A stretch of 64,000 nucleotides of DNA from Rubricella aquisinus (GCF_014199445.1 NZ_JACIJS010000002.1:62001-126000), one strand, 5' to 3'. Numbered from the stretch's first letter, positions 16,533-26,910 are shown. Notes: a model not told the origin generated them from the letters alone. Numbers and translations: made by a program.

Positions 16533-18272
16533 AGCGAGCATCCGCGCCTCCGTCCGGCGCAATGTGAAGCGGGCGGAGGGAAACGGCTCCTCCCCCTCCA
16601 GCAGCATCGGGAACAGGGCAGCGACCTCCTCCAGTGCGGCGTCATCCAGCGTGGACAGCCCGATATGGCCGGGATGGAAACTTTCCGAAAGGCATCCCTC
16701 GGCGCGAATGATCTCATGCCGGTCACATAGGAAATGGATATAGGTCACGTCCTCGGGTGCCGGGTCATGCAGCACACGCACCCCATCCACGAGATGACAG
16801 GCGGGCACGAGCACTTCACCCGTGCTGAACAAAAGCTGCGCCTCGGGGGCTGCCACATGGATTTTGTGCTGGGGGGAGACGCGCAAATCCCGCTCTGGAT
16901 TGCCGAGGCCAAAGGCGTCCTTGCGGATCAGGATGGGCCGCAAATGGGGAAAGAGCTTGAGCCGGATCGCGCTCAATTCCCGCCGCCCGATCCACCGGAT
17001 CGGCTGCAACCCGTTATCGAGCGTGTTGAGCAGATCGCCCACGCGCAACTCCTCCACAAGCCGTGGCCCGGTCGGGGTCGAGACCCGCGTGCCAGCGGCG
17101 AAACAGATCACATTCGTGTTGTCATTGGTCAGGTCGGTGCGGGCGACGCCGCTCAGGATCAGCCCACCAGCACTATCGAGAACCCCGTCATCCTGATCTG
17201 CGCGCAGGTCGCGCAGGGAGGTATAGAAGGCGCTGAGGTCGATAAAATCGTTATTCGTCGTGTCGCCGTCGCGAATATCACCGGATGAATTGTTGAAATC
17301 GGTGATCGTGTCCCCGGTGGGCAACTCCCCCGCGACGGTGCCCGCGATGAACACGTCATTGCCCGTGCCACCGGTCAGGGTGTCGTTGCCAGCCCCGCCG
17401 GTGATCGTGTCATTCCCCGATCCACCGTCAATCGTGTCGTTGTTGTTGCCACCGTCGATTGTGTCGTCGTCCGCGCCGCCGTCGATGATGTCGTTTCCGC
17501 CACCGCCGACGATGGTATCGTTGCCGGTGCCGCCATCAATGGTGTCAGCACCGCCATTCCCTTGGATATTGTCGTTCCCGGTGCCCCCTTCGATGATATC
17601 ATTGCCGCCATTGCCGCGAATTTCGTCGTTGCCGTCGCCGCCGAAGATCGTGTCATTACCGGCCTGCCCGCGAATATCGTCATCGCCAGCATCACCATGG
17701 AGGGTATCGTTCCCACCCTCGCCCCGCAGGGTGTCATTGCCCTCCCCGCCGAAAATCGTATCGTTTCCGCCCTCACCCTGAATGGTGTCGTCGCCGCCAT
17801 AGCCATAAATAGTGTCATCAGCCCCTGTCACCCCATCATTGGAGTTGATGAACTCATCATCGCTGATGAAATTGGGGTTGCCCCCGCCATCCTGAAACTC
17901 CACCGCGGGCGGGTTTTGCACGCGGCTGATGACGGTATAGCTGCCCGAGGGCGGCGCGCCTGTGGACGAGTCAAAAAGGTAGACTTCCCGCTGGCCCGCG
18001 TAATCTGCCGTCAGCCGCAACTCATAGACGATGTATTGATCGCCTGTTGCGTCATTCTCCACCACGATACGGGCGCGCAGGCGGCCCGTGACGGCGGTGT
18101 TGTTGATCTCAAAGGTTTCGTTGCCGCCGTCGAAATTCGAGTTTCCGTCGTTTTCGTTTGCAACAATATCGCGCGTGCTGACGGGAACGGAGAAAGCATC
18201 TCCGTTCGATAGCCGTGACGACACCCCGAAATCGGTAAGTGCGTAGCCACTGAACCCGTGAAAAACAGCCAT
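16446..18272 (-). CDS. RTX calcium-binding repeat protein with Hint domain, probable type I secretion substrate
   Basis: 608 residues. There is no N-terminal signal peptide. Residues 1-130 form a beta-rich region of unknown fold. Residues 157-309 hold 17 consecutive RTX nonapeptides of the GGxGNDxIx type, which bind calcium and fold after secretion. A Hint (hedgehog/intein-like) domain begins around Cys390 ([15 protein letters not shown]) and includes SPQHKIHV; the domain matches those found in many Rhodobacteraceae RTX proteins. The C-terminal 29 residues overlap the YitT gene on the other strand. No type I secretion ABC/MFP genes are nearby. The biological target is unknown, with surface attachment, matrix or toxin roles all possible. 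Confidence 0.88.
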   Translation of the reverse strand: MAVFHGFSGYALTDFGVSSRLSNGDAFSVPVSTRDIVANENDGNSNFDGGNETFEINNTAVTGRLRARIVVENDATGDQYIVYELRLTADYAGQREVYLFDSSTGAPPSGSYTVISRVQNPPAVEFQDGGGNPNFISDDEFINSNDGVTGADDTIYGYGGDDTIQGEGGNDTIFGGEGNDTLRGEGGNDTLHGDAGDDDIRGQAGNDTIFGGDGNDEIRGNGGNDIIEGGTGNDNIQGNGGADTIDGGTGNDTIVGGGGNDIIDGGADDDTIDGGNNNDTIDGGSGNDTITGGAGNDTLTGGTGNDVFIAGTVAGELPTGDTITDFNNSSGDIRDGDTTNNDFIDLSAFYTSLRDLRADQDDGVLDSAGGLILSGVARTDLTNDNTNVICFAAGTRVSTPTGPRLVEELRVGDLLNTLDNGLQPIRWIGRRELSAIRLKLFPHLRPILIRKDAFGLGNPERDLRVSPQHKIHVAAPEAQLLFSTGEVLVPACHLVDGVRVLHDPAPEDVTYIHFLCDRHEIIRAEGCLSESFHPGHIGLSTLDDAALEEVAALFPMLLEGEEPFPSARFTLRRTEARMLASARDVTVRPVVHRQKKVQHDRARKRIRY

Positions 18273-18284
18273 GGCGCCCAGATT

Positions 18285-18321
18285 ACCCTGTTTTCGCCCC
18301 CAATTGGCTATCTAACAGGGT
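18285..18321. promoter_or_regulatory. Inverted repeat upstream of pyrH
   Basis: ACCCTGTT (18285-18292) and AACAGGGT (18314-18321) are perfect inverted copies 21 bases apart. They sit in the 144-base divergent spacer between the RTX/Hint gene and pyrH, starting 12 bases from the RTX/Hint start. It could be a regulatory dyad; there is no further evidence. Confidence 0.3.
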
Positions 18322-18416
18322 TAAAGCCGAATGACAGGGGGTTAGGCGCGATTAACGTTGAAAATGGGTCACAATCGGGGCAGGTTCCGCGCAATCACAG
18401 CAAAGGAGACTCGCCC

Positions 18417-19148
18417 ATGCCCGATGGTGCCGCCACAACGACAGGCTTTACCCGCATCATGCTCAAAATCTCTGGCGAGGCTCTGATGGGCGATCAGGGG
18501 TTTGGGCTGAACCCGCCGACCGTTGAGCGGATCGCCAAACAGGTGAAAACGATCCACGACCTTGGTGTCGAGGTCTGCATGGTGATCGGGGGCGGCAATA
18601 TCTTTCGTGGGCTTCAAGGCTCTGCGCAGGGGATGGAGCGGACCACGGCGGATTACATGGGGATGTTGGCCACGGTGATGAACGCGCTGGCGATGCAATC
18701 AGCGCTTGAGGCGCTCAAGATCAACACCCGCGTTATCTCCGCCATTCCGATGGATCAGGTCTGCGAGCCCTATATCCGCCGCCGCGCCGTGCGACATCTG
18801 GAGAAAAAACGCGTCTGCATTTTTGCCGCCGGAACGGGCAACCCGTTTTTCACCACCGACACGGCCGCGACCCTGCGCGCGTCTGAGATGAAGTGTCAGG
18901 CGATTTTCAAAGGCACTCAGGTGGACGGGATCTACGATAGCGATCCCAAGACGAACCCGGATGCAAAACGCTATGACCGCGTCACCTATGATGAGGTTTT
19001 GGCCAAAAATCTCAAGGTGATGGACGCGTCGGCAATTGCGCTTGCCCGCGACAACGCTTTGCCCATCATCGTGTTCTCCCTCTCTGCACCCGGTGGTTTG
19101 GCCGGTATTGTACAAGGAGAGGGAAAATATACGATGGTCACCCAATAA
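18417..19148 (+). CDS. pyrH: Uridylate kinase (UMP kinase)
   Basis: 243 residues; the ATG at 18417 follows AAAGGAGA. The enzyme phosphorylates UMP to UDP and belongs to the amino-acid-kinase fold. The motifs [13 protein letters not shown] (N-terminal Lys loop), [10 protein letters not shown] and [15 protein letters not shown] are all present. It is usually a hexamer controlled by GTP and UTP. First gene of the conserved run pyrH-frr-uppS-cdsA-dxr-rseP-bamA. The frame is open 159 bases further upstream, but that part overlaps the divergent promoter. Confidence 0.96.
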   Translation: MPDGAATTTGFTRIMLKISGEALMGDQGFGLNPPTVERIAKQVKTIHDLGVEVCMVIGGGNIFRGLQGSAQGMERTTADYMGMLATVMNALAMQSALEALKINTRVISAIPMDQVCEPYIRRRAVRHLEKKRVCIFAAGTGNPFFTTDTAATLRASEMKCQAIFKGTQVDGIYDSDPKTNPDAKRYDRVTYDEVLAKNLKVMDASAIALARDNALPIIVFSLSAPGGLAGIVQGEGKYTMVTQ

Positions 19149-19169
19149 GCCCCGACAGGAGAGCAAAAC

Positions 19170-19733
19170 ATGTCTGACGAGATCGAAATTGATATTGATG
19201 CCTTGGCCAAGCGGATGGATGGGGCGCTGAATTCCCTTAAGGGGGATTTTGCCTCCCTTCGGACGGGGCGGGCCTCCGGCAATATGCTCGATGCGATTGA
19301 GGTTGAGGCCTATGGCGCAAACATGCCGATCAACCAATGCGCCACGATCAACGTGCCAGAGCCGCGCATGATCACCGTGTCCGTCTGGGACAAGGGGCTG
19401 GTCGGTGCGGTGGAAAAGGCGATCCGCAATTCCGGGCTTGGCATCAACCCGGTGATGGACGGCACGACGCTGCGCCTGCCGATCCCTGAGCTGAACGAAG
19501 AACGCCGCCGCGATCTGACCAAAGTTGCCGGCCAATACGCCGAAAGCGCGCGCGTTGCTGTCCGCAATGTCCGCCGGGACGGTATGGATCAGGTCAAGAA
19601 GGCCAAATCCGACGGTATGGGCGAGGACGAACAGAAGCTCTATCAAGACGAGATCGAAGAGATCACAAAGGCGCATATTGCAACGATTGATCAGGCGCTT
19701 GAGGCAAAACAGGCCGAAATCATGCAGGTCTGA
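19170..19733 (+). CDS. frr: Ribosome recycling factor
   Basis: 187 residues, the usual size. With EF-G it splits the post-termination ribosome. Typical segments are [14 protein letters not shown] near the N-terminus, the [16 protein letters not shown] domain II strand region, and [12 protein letters not shown] near the C-terminus. A GGAG site lies 9 bases upstream of the ATG. It is 21 bases after pyrH, in the same operon. Confidence 0.97.
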   Translation: MSDEIEIDIDALAKRMDGALNSLKGDFASLRTGRASGNMLDAIEVEAYGANMPINQCATINVPEPRMITVSVWDKGLVGAVEKAIRNSGLGINPVMDGTTLRLPIPELNEERRRDLTKVAGQYAESARVAVRNVRRDGMDQVKKAKSDGMGEDEQKLYQDEIEEITKAHIATIDQALEAKQAEIMQV

Positions 19734-19832
19734 AAAAGTTTGGCTTTGCGCCGCGAAAATGACAAACTGCCCGGAAACAAAAGGCAGGCACAGCCCTTCA
19801 CGACTGTGGGCGCAACAGCGAGACGATCACCG

Positions 19833-20558
19833 ATGAGCAGCAGCGCGACCCGACAGAACCGCCCCGAAAACATTGCCATTATCATGGATGGCAATGGCCG
19901 CTGGGCAAGCCGTCGGGGCATGCCGCGCATCGCAGGTCACAAACGGGGCGTGGAGCGGGTGCAGGAAATCATCCGTGTCAGCCCCGATATCGGGGTCAGG
20001 AGCCTCACGCTCTATGCCTTTTCCACCGAGAACTGGAAGCGCCCGATCACCGAGGTAGCCGGGCTCATGCGCCTGTTCCGGCTCTATTTCCGGCGCGAGG
20101 CAAAGGATTTGATCGCGGAAGGGGCGAAAGTCCGCTTCATCGGGCGGCTTGATGGTTTGCCGGAGGATATCAAGCAGTTAGCGCGCGATCTTGAGGAGAG
20201 ATCAGCCCATAACACGCGCCTCAATTTGCAGATTGCCCTCAATTACGGTGGCCGGGATGAGATCACCCGCGCCACCCGCCAGATCGCGCAGGACGTCGCC
20301 GAGGGCCGGTTGAAGCCCGAACAGATCACGGAGGACGTCATGTCTTCCTATCTTGATACTTCGGGCCTGCCGGACCCGGATTTGGTGATCCGCACATCCG
20401 GGGAATTCCGCACCTCGAATTTCCTGCCATGGCAGTCAAGCTATAGCGAATATGTGTTCGTGGATGAGTGCTGGCCCGATTTCACGCCCGCGCTTTATGC
20501 CTCCATTCTGGATCGCGCGGCCATTCGGGAACGGCGTTTCGGGGCTGTTGCCGGGTGA
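19833..20558 (+). CDS. uppS: Undecaprenyl diphosphate synthase (isoprenyl transferase)
   Basis: 241 residues. It condenses isopentenyl diphosphate units to the C55 lipid carrier used for peptidoglycan and O-antigen. Near the N-terminus is IAIIMDGNGRWA with catalytic Asp19. GHKRG and YAFSTENWKRP follow, and DLVIRTSGEFRTSNFLPWQS closes the active site. The ATG at 19833 is preferred because the open frame upstream contains no family sequence. Its stop overlaps the cdsA start. Confidence 0.96.
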   Translation: MSSSATRQNRPENIAIIMDGNGRWASRRGMPRIAGHKRGVERVQEIIRVSPDIGVRSLTLYAFSTENWKRPITEVAGLMRLFRLYFRREAKDLIAEGAKVRFIGRLDGLPEDIKQLARDLEERSAHNTRLNLQIALNYGGRDEITRATRQIAQDVAEGRLKPEQITEDVMSSYLDTSGLPDPDLVIRTSGEFRTSNFLPWQSSYSEYVFVDECWPDFTPALYASILDRAAIRERRFGAVAG

Positions 20559-21373
20559 GTGAGACGACCCCATCGACTTTTGCCGATCTGGGCCTGCGCG
20601 CGGCGTCAGGTGTCGGGCTGGGGCTTTTGGCGTTGCTCCTGTTCTGGCTCGGCGGCTGGTGGAGTGCTGCTTTGCTCGCGGTTGGGGCCGGGCTGATGGT
20701 CTGGGAATTTCGGGAAATGGTGTTGGGGGAGGGCGCGGGCACATCCGTGCTTGGCCTTTTGTCGATTGCTGCGGCTGCCGGATCGGTGATCGCGACAGAG
20801 GCGCTGGAAATGCGCTTTGGCATCATTCTGGTGGCGATTGTCGCGGTTATTTTGACGCTAGGCGAAGGGCGACGGGGCCGGATGGCGGTGTTTGGCTTTC
20901 TCTATATCTCCGTTGCGATGATGTGCATCGATGGGCTGCGCGCCGATGAAAAATACGGGTTTGTCGCGGTGATCTGGCTCATCATCATCGTGATCGGCGC
21001 GGATGTCGGAGGGTATTTTGCGGGGCGCATGTTTGGCGGGCCGAAACTGTGGCTTAGGGTCAGCCCGAAAAAGACATGGTCGGGTTTTTTCGGCGGAATT
21101 CTGCTTGCCGTGCTGCTTGGCCTGATTTTTTCCGCGCTCACGCCGGGGACATTCGCGGTCAAGGTCGCGCTGATGTCCGCGCTGATCGCGGTGGTCAGCG
21201 TGGGCGGTGACCTGATCGAAAGTGCCTGCAAACGGTATTACGGGATCAAGGATTCGAGCAATCTGCTCCCCGGTCATGGCGGCGTGTTGGACAGGCTTGA
21301 CGGATTGATGGCAGCGGCGATTGTCGCGGGGCTGATCACCTTTGCACGGGGTCAATCGGTGTTCGTGTGGTGA
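20555..21373 (+). CDS. cdsA: Phosphatidate cytidylyltransferase
   Basis: 272 residues from a GTG at 20555 that overlaps the uppS stop (GTGA). It makes CDP-diacylglycerol from phosphatidate and CTP, the branch point of phospholipid synthesis. It has about seven to eight membrane segments. The signature near the C-terminus is seen as VSVGGDLIESACKRYYGIKD followed by LPGHGGVLDRLDG, with the conserved Asp residues. An ATG-started longer frame from 20468 would sit deep inside uppS. Inner-membrane location. Confidence 0.94.
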   Translation: MSETTPSTFADLGLRAASGVGLGLLALLLFWLGGWWSAALLAVGAGLMVWEFREMVLGEGAGTSVLGLLSIAAAAGSVIATEALEMRFGIILVAIVAVILTLGEGRRGRMAVFGFLYISVAMMCIDGLRADEKYGFVAVIWLIIIVIGADVGGYFAGRMFGGPKLWLRVSPKKTWSGFFGGILLAVLLGLIFSALTPGTFAVKVALMSALIAVVSVGGDLIESACKRYYGIKDSSNLLPGHGGVLDRLDGLMAAAIVAGLITFARGQSVFVW

Positions 21374-22554
21374 AAAGGCGGATCAGTATTTTTGGCTCAA
21401 CCGGGTCGATTGGGGTCAACACGGTTGATCTGATCACGCGGCAGGGCGGGGCGGATGCCTATGACGTGGTGGCCCTGACCGGGGCGTCCAATATCGCGCT
21501 GTTGGCCGAACAGGCCGTTGCACTTCAGGCAGATGTGGCCGTGACCGCCCGAGCGGACAAACGCGACGCATTGGAAGCGGCCCTTGCAGGCACCGGGATC
21601 GAAGCCGCCGCAGGGCCGGAGGCGCTGATCGCGGCGGCGGCGCGCCCGGCGGATTGGATCATGTCCGCGATAGTCGGTGCGGCGGGCCTTGCCCCCACTT
21701 TGGAAGCCGCGCGGCAGGGCAGTGTGCTGGCGCTCGCGAATAAGGAAAGCCTTGTTTGCGCGGGGGATCTGCTCTTGCGGGAGGTCGCGGCGGCTGGCAC
21801 CCGTTTGCTGCCCGTGGACAGTGAGCATTCCGCGGTTTTCCAGTGCCTTCGGGGGGAAAGCCGCGCGGCGCTTGATCGGGTGATCCTGACCGCCTCCGGC
21901 GGGCCATTCCGTGATTGGACCCGCGATCAGATGGCCCGCGCGACATTGGCGGAGGCCGTTGCCCATCCCAATTGGGACATGGGCCAGCGCATAAGTATCG
22001 ACAGCGCATCCATGTTTAATAAGGCGCTTGAAGTCATTGAGGCAAAATACCTTTTTGACATTCAGCCAGACCAGATCGAAGTGCTGGTGCACCCGCAAAG
22101 CATCGTGCATTCGCTCGTTGGTTTCACCGATGGCAGCGTGATTGCGCAGCTTGGCCCGCCGGATATGCGCGGCGCGATTGGCTATGCGCTGAACTACCCA
22201 GAGCGCCGGGCGCTGCCGGTTGAGCGGCTTGATCTGGCGAAACTCGCCTGCCTTGATTTCCGCCATGGCGATGCGGAACGGTTTCCCGCCCTGCGATTGG
22301 CGCGCAAGGCGCTTGAAATGGGCGGATTGTCAGGCGCGATCCTGAACGCCGCGAAAGAGGCCGCGATGGATGCGTTTATCGCCGGACGGATCGGATTTCT
22401 CGATATGGCCGATCATGTGGAAAGCGCGCTTGATGCCCTTTCTGCCGCCGCCGATCCGACCTATAGTCTGGAGCACGTGATTGCGGTGGATGCGCGGGCG
22501 CGGGCGCATGTGACAGCGCGCGTCACACAGGGGGAGGATCTGTCTCATGCTTGA
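21370..22554 (+). CDS. dxr: 1-deoxy-D-xylulose 5-phosphate reductoisomerase
   Basis: 394 residues from a GTG at 21370, overlapping the cdsA stop; the preceding GTG at 21367 is also possible. It converts DXP to MEP with NADPH, the committed step of non-mevalonate isoprenoid synthesis that feeds uppS. The NADPH motif is GSTGSIGVNT. The metal and substrate region is VDSEHSAVFQCL (Asp and Glu ligands), then TASGGPF and MGQRISIDSASMFNK. The end overlaps rseP by 8 bases. Confidence 0.95.
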   Translation: MKRRISIFGSTGSIGVNTVDLITRQGGADAYDVVALTGASNIALLAEQAVALQADVAVTARADKRDALEAALAGTGIEAAAGPEALIAAAARPADWIMSAIVGAAGLAPTLEAARQGSVLALANKESLVCAGDLLLREVAAAGTRLLPVDSEHSAVFQCLRGESRAALDRVILTASGGPFRDWTRDQMARATLAEAVAHPNWDMGQRISIDSASMFNKALEVIEAKYLFDIQPDQIEVLVHPQSIVHSLVGFTDGSVIAQLGPPDMRGAIGYALNYPERRALPVERLDLAKLACLDFRHGDAERFPALRLARKALEMGGLSGAILNAAKEAAMDAFIAGRIGFLDMADHVESALDALSAAADPTYSLEHVIAVDARARAHVTARVTQGEDLSHA

Positions 22555-23902
22555 TCTGATTGCGCAGATCCCGCTGGTTGGCGGGCTGATCGCGACGGTG
22601 CTGCCCTTTATCGTGGTGATTGGCATTGTCGTGTTCGTACATGAATACGGGCATTATATCGTTGGCCGCTGGTGCGGCATCCATGCGCGGGTCTTTTCGC
22701 TCGGCTTTGGAAAAGAGTTGGTCCACTGGACGGATCGGCGCGGCACGCGGTGGCGGATCGGCGCGTTGCCCTTGGGGGGATATGTTCAGTTTCTGGGGGA
22801 CGCAAACGCGGCAAGTCAGGCGGACAATGCCGCGTTTCAGGCGATGGACGCTGAGACCCGCGCAAAGAGTTTTCCCGGTGCGCCCCTATGGGCGCGCAGT
22901 GCCACGATCGCGGCAGGCCCGGTTGCGAATTTCCTTTTGTCGATCGTGATTTATGTCGGTTTCATCTTTTATTCCGGCATCGGGGTGGACAAGCCGGTGA
23001 TTGGCCCCTTGCCGCCCTCGGTTGCTGCTGAAGTCCCCTTAGCGGAGGGCGATGTGATCCTGTCTGTGGGCGGGGAGGAGATCGACAGTTTCGGTGCTTT
23101 CCTCACAGCCACGCAAGACATCACACCCGGCACCACCGTTCCGGTCACGCTGGAGCGGGACGGGAGCCTGCGTACGGTTGAACTTGGCTCCACCCGACCG
23201 CCCTATATCGTTGGCGTGCGCCCCTTGTCGGCAGCAAGCCGGGCGGGGATTGAATCGGGCGATTTGATTGTCGCCGTGGGTGACGTGCCGACCCCGGATT
23301 TTGACAGCCTGAGCAGCCTCATCACCTCAGCCGAGGGGCAGGTGATTGATGTGCAGGTGCGGCGCGGGGCGGAGCTTTTGACCCTGCCGATGCGCCCCAC
23401 GATGGAGGATGTGCAAAACGCCGATGGCAGCTTCACCAAACGGGTGATTATCGGGGTGACGATCAGCAGCTATCTCGCGCCGCAGGTCCGCACCCCCGGC
23501 CCGGTGGAGGCGGTGCAGATCGCCGCGAGCCAAGTCTGGGGCATCATCACCGGCTCCCTTGACGGGCTCAAGCGGATCATCACGGGCGAAGTCAGCGCCA
23601 AGAACCTGCAAGGGCCGGTTGGCATTGCGCAGGTGTCGGGTGAAACCGCCGGGCAGGGCATTGCTGAGTTTATCCTGCTGATCGCGCTGATTTCCACGGC
23701 CATTGGCATGATGAACCTGTTCCCGATTCCGGTGCTGGATGGTGGGCATCTGGTGTTCAACCTCTATGAGGCGATCCGGGGTGCACCTCCGTCGCCAAGG
23801 GCAATAGAAATTGCGATGGCCGCAGGGCTTGCTGCGGTGTTGTCGCTGATGGTTTTTGCAACGTATAACGACATAGCGCGGCTCCTAAGCGTGTTTGCCT
23901 GA
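22547..23902 (+). CDS. rseP: Site-2 intramembrane metalloprotease RseP
   Basis: 451 residues. The zinc site is HEYGH at residues 32-36 in the first membrane segment, and the third ligand is Asp398 in NLFPIPVLDGGH. Two PDZ-like modules lie between, around residues 125-300, as in E. coli RseP. The family cleaves membrane-bound anti-sigma factors and signal-peptide remnants. Its start overlaps the dxr stop, so it is tightly coupled, just upstream of bamA. Inner-membrane location. Confidence 0.95.
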   Translation: MLDLIAQIPLVGGLIATVLPFIVVIGIVVFVHEYGHYIVGRWCGIHARVFSLGFGKELVHWTDRRGTRWRIGALPLGGYVQFLGDANAASQADNAAFQAMDAETRAKSFPGAPLWARSATIAAGPVANFLLSIVIYVGFIFYSGIGVDKPVIGPLPPSVAAEVPLAEGDVILSVGGEEIDSFGAFLTATQDITPGTTVPVTLERDGSLRTVELGSTRPPYIVGVRPLSAASRAGIESGDLIVAVGDVPTPDFDSLSSLITSAEGQVIDVQVRRGAELLTLPMRPTMEDVQNADGSFTKRVIIGVTISSYLAPQVRTPGPVEAVQIAASQVWGIITGSLDGLKRIITGEVSAKNLQGPVGIAQVSGETAGQGIAEFILLIALISTAIGMMNLFPIPVLDGGHLVFNLYEAIRGAPPSPRAIEIAMAAGLAAVLSLMVFATYNDIARLLSVFA

Positions 23903-23952
23903 TCGGGCAACGCCGCAGGGCCGGAAAAACTCAAAAGAATGGCGGAGTGCCA

Positions 23953-26310
23953 ATGAGCAGGACGAAACAGATGACAGGGCTTCGTGCATTGGCGGGAAGC
24001 GTGGCGATACTTGCCCTCACGGTGCAGGGCGATGGCGTGTTCAACGCCAATGCGCAGACCGCACCCATCCTGACCATCCAGCGGATCGAGATTGAGGGGG
24101 AGCGTCGCATCGACCCATCCACCATCGTGACCTATTCCGGCCTCAGCCGGGGGCAGGCGGTCAGCCCGCGCGACCTGAACGACGCGCTTGGCCGGATTTT
24201 CGAGACGGGCCTGTTTGAGGATGTCGTCGTCACCCCCACGGCGGATGGCGTTTTGATCACCGTGGTCGAAAACCCCACCGTGAACCGCATCGCCTTTGAA
24301 GGAAACGAGCTGGTCCCCGATGAGGCGCTGGAACGGGCCGTTCGGCTGCAACCGCGCCGCGCCTTTAACCGCTCCACCGTGGAGAGTGACGCACAGGCGA
24401 TTGTCGAGGCATATCGCGGCGCCGGGCGGTTTAACGCCACGGTCAACCCCGTCATCATCCGCCAGCCGGACAACCGCGTCGATGTGGTGTTCGAGATTGT
24501 CGAGGGCGAGGTGACGGAGGTTGAGCGCATCCTCTTTATCGGCAACCGGGTGTTCTCTGACGGGGAGTTGCGCGATGTGATCGACACGCGGCAGGCCGGG
24601 TTCCTGTCGGGCCTGTTTTCCTCCGACAATTACAGCGCGGATCGCCTGAACGTGGATCAGGAGCAGTTGCGCCAGTTCTACCTCAATCGCGGTTACGCGG
24701 ATTTTGACGTGACCTCCACATTGGCGGAATTGAATGACGCGCGCGACGGGTTCATCGTGACCTTTACCGTGTCCGAAGGGCCGCTTTACCGATTTGGCGA
24801 TGTCTCCATCCGCTCGAACACGCCCGGTCTGGGGCCAGATCGGTTTGAGGGCACGTTGCGCTCGATCTCCGGTGAGGCATTCGATCAACGCACCATCGAA
24901 GACACGATCGAGGAGATGACCGCACGGGCGGGCGACCTTGGCTATGCCTTCACCGAGGTGGTGCCGCGCGTCACCCGCAACACCGAAGACCGCACCATCG
25001 ACCTTGTGTTCGAGGTTCAGGATGGGGACCGGATCTTTGTCGAGCGGATTGATATCGTGGGTAACACGGCGACGCTGGATCGGGTGATCCGGCGGGAATT
25101 CAACGTGGTCGAAGGCGATGTGTTCGATGCCCGCTCCATCGCCCGGACAGAGGATCGTCTGCGCGCGCTTGGTTTCTTCTCTAATGTGGAGGTCAGCGCC
25201 CGGCGTGGCTCGCAACCCGACCGGGCGGTTGTCCGGGCTGAGGTTGAGGATCAATTGACCGGCTCTGTGGATTTCGGGGTGGAATATTCGTCCTCCACCG
25301 GGCTTGGCGGCACCATCGGGCTGGTGGAAAATAACTTCCTCGGGCGGGGGCAGCGCGTCGCAATCGACGTATCGGTCGGGGATCAGGAACAGGCAGCGTC
25401 CTTCTCCTTCACTGAACCGCGGTTTCTGGATCGCGATCTCGCGCTTGGCCTGGATGTGTTCAGCACCAGAGAGAACCGCGACACCGCATCTTTCCAGGAA
25501 TCCAGCACCGGCTTTCAGCCCCGCGTTGGTTTTCCGATCAGCGATGTGGGTAGCCTGAGCCTGCGCTATCGTTTGTCTGAAGATGAAATTTTTGGGGCCA
25601 CGGACACAAACACTGTCTCCAAACTCATCCGCGATGAGCAGGGGACGCGGACGACCTCGTCGTTCGGGGCGACCTATGTGCATGATCAGCGCAACAGCGC
25701 CTTTGCCCCGACCGATGGCTATATCCTGACCTTGTCGGGTGATGTCGCCGGGCTTGGCGGGGATACCGAATACCTGCAAGCCATCGCCAAGGCGAAATGG
25801 CACACTGCTTTCCGTGATGAGGAAGTGACGGCGCATCTGGAGCTTGAGGTCGGGTCGATCTTTTCGGATGGCGGCACGCGCGTGACGGATCGGTTCTTCC
25901 TGGGCGGATCGAGTTTCCGGGGCTTCAGCTTTGGCGGGTTTGGTCCACGGGATCGCGACACCTCCGGGGCGACCAGCGTGGATAGCGCGCTTGGCGGTAA
26001 GAACTATCTCGTGGCCCGCGCGCAAACAGCCTTTCCGATTGGCAATTCCGCCGATGCCGGGTTGCATTTCGGGGTGTTCGCCAATGCGGGTGCGCTCTGG
26101 GGACTGGATGCAACCTCCGCCCCGGCAGAGGCAGGCGTGCGCGGCGCGTTTTCCGTGGATGACAGCCCGGTGCCCCGGGTCAGCGCAGGTGTGACGGTGT
26201 TCTGGGATTCGGCCATTGGGCCGCTGCGCATCGACTTTGCCGAGGCCATCGTGAAAGAGCCGGGTGACGATACCGAATTCTTCCGGCTTGGAGCCGGGCG
26301 CCGGTTCTGA
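23953..26310 (+). CDS. bamA: Outer-membrane protein assembly factor BamA
   Basis: 785 residues from the ATG at 23953, with GGAG just upstream; a GTG two codons earlier is less likely. The N-terminus to about residue 35 is a signal peptide ending near NANAQT. Five POTRA domains follow (about 38-415), including NRIAFEGNELVPDE and VERILFIGNRVFSDGELRD. The C-terminal half is the 16-strand beta barrel with the conserved loop-6 motif FFLGGSSFRGF, a variant of the VRGF motif. It inserts beta-barrel proteins in the outer membrane. It ends with a Phe (AGRRF), a typical beta-signal, and overlaps skp by one base. Confidence 0.96.
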   Translation: MSRTKQMTGLRALAGSVAILALTVQGDGVFNANAQTAPILTIQRIEIEGERRIDPSTIVTYSGLSRGQAVSPRDLNDALGRIFETGLFEDVVVTPTADGVLITVVENPTVNRIAFEGNELVPDEALERAVRLQPRRAFNRSTVESDAQAIVEAYRGAGRFNATVNPVIIRQPDNRVDVVFEIVEGEVTEVERILFIGNRVFSDGELRDVIDTRQAGFLSGLFSSDNYSADRLNVDQEQLRQFYLNRGYADFDVTSTLAELNDARDGFIVTFTVSEGPLYRFGDVSIRSNTPGLGPDRFEGTLRSISGEAFDQRTIEDTIEEMTARAGDLGYAFTEVVPRVTRNTEDRTIDLVFEVQDGDRIFVERIDIVGNTATLDRVIRREFNVVEGDVFDARSIARTEDRLRALGFFSNVEVSARRGSQPDRAVVRAEVEDQLTGSVDFGVEYSSSTGLGGTIGLVENNFLGRGQRVAIDVSVGDQEQAASFSFTEPRFLDRDLALGLDVFSTRENRDTASFQESSTGFQPRVGFPISDVGSLSLRYRLSEDEIFGATDTNTVSKLIRDEQGTRTTSSFGATYVHDQRNSAFAPTDGYILTLSGDVAGLGGDTEYLQAIAKAKWHTAFRDEEVTAHLELEVGSIFSDGGTRVTDRFFLGGSSFRGFSFGGFGPRDRDTSGATSVDSALGGKNYLVARAQTAFPIGNSADAGLHFGVFANAGALWGLDATSAPAEAGVRGAFSVDDSPVPRVSAGVTVFWDSAIGPLRIDFAEAIVKEPGDDTEFFRLGAGRRF

Positions 26311-26873
26311 TGCGTGGCGCCGTCCTTGCCTGTCTTGCGGCCCTGTTCCTAATGACGGGGGCCGCCATAGCGCAGGTGCAGGCGGTGGTTTTGCTGGTGG
26401 ATCCCGAACGGGTGCTTCAGCAATCCCAAGCGGGCCAGTCGCTTTTGTCGATCATCGAGACGGAGCGCGCCACGCTCGTCGCGGAGACAGAGGCGCTTTC
26501 CTCCGCGTTTGAGGTGGAGGAGCGGGCGCTGACCGCGCTGCGTGGTACTTTGGACCGGGAGGAGTTTCAGGCCCGCGCTGATGAGTTCGACACCCGCGTG
26601 CGGGCTGCCCGGGCGGAGCGGGACCAAGCCGCCGAAAACCTCGCGCAGCAGGCAGAGGAGCTGCGCCAGCAGTTTTTTCAACGCCTGAACGCGATTTATA
26701 CCAGCATCCTGCGCGAAACCCGTGCTGTCGCGATCCTTGATCTGCGCAGCGTGATCCTCGCCAATCGCGGCTTTGACATCACGGATGTGGTGATCGCGCG
26801 GCTGGATGCGGAGGCGCAGGGGCCACCGCTCCCGCCCGAGCCGCCGCTTGACGACACTGCCGCTGACGAATAG
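26310..26873 (+). CDS. skp: OmpH/Skp-like periplasmic chaperone
   Basis: 187 residues; start codon overlaps the bamA stop (TGATG). An N-terminal signal peptide ([21 protein letters not shown]) precedes [17 protein letters not shown], the conserved beginning of the OmpH domain. A long charged coiled-coil segment (about 50-140) forms the tentacle-like helices. The C-terminus is acidic and proline-rich. The protein escorts unfolded outer-membrane proteins to BamA. Family assignment is by order and architecture, as skp sequences diverge. Confidence 0.86.
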   Translation: MRGAVLACLAALFLMTGAAIAQVQAVVLLVDPERVLQQSQAGQSLLSIIETERATLVAETEALSSAFEVEERALTALRGTLDREEFQARADEFDTRVRAARAERDQAAENLAQQAEELRQQFFQRLNAIYTSILRETRAVAILDLRSVILANRGFDITDVVIARLDAEAQGPPLPPEPPLDDTAADE

Positions 26874-26910
26874 CCAAGAGACAGATCGCCCAATACGAAG
26901 GAAACACCCC

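Noticed and set aside
17338-17815. Tandem 27-base periodicity, briefly considered as a CRISPR or DNA repeat
   Set aside because: The period equals nine codons and encodes RTX nonapeptides with variable third positions, so it is a protein repeat.
23764-26067. Minus-strand open frame of 767 codons opposite bamA
   Set aside because: Shadow of bamA; the sense strand has clear POTRA and barrel motifs, the antisense has none.
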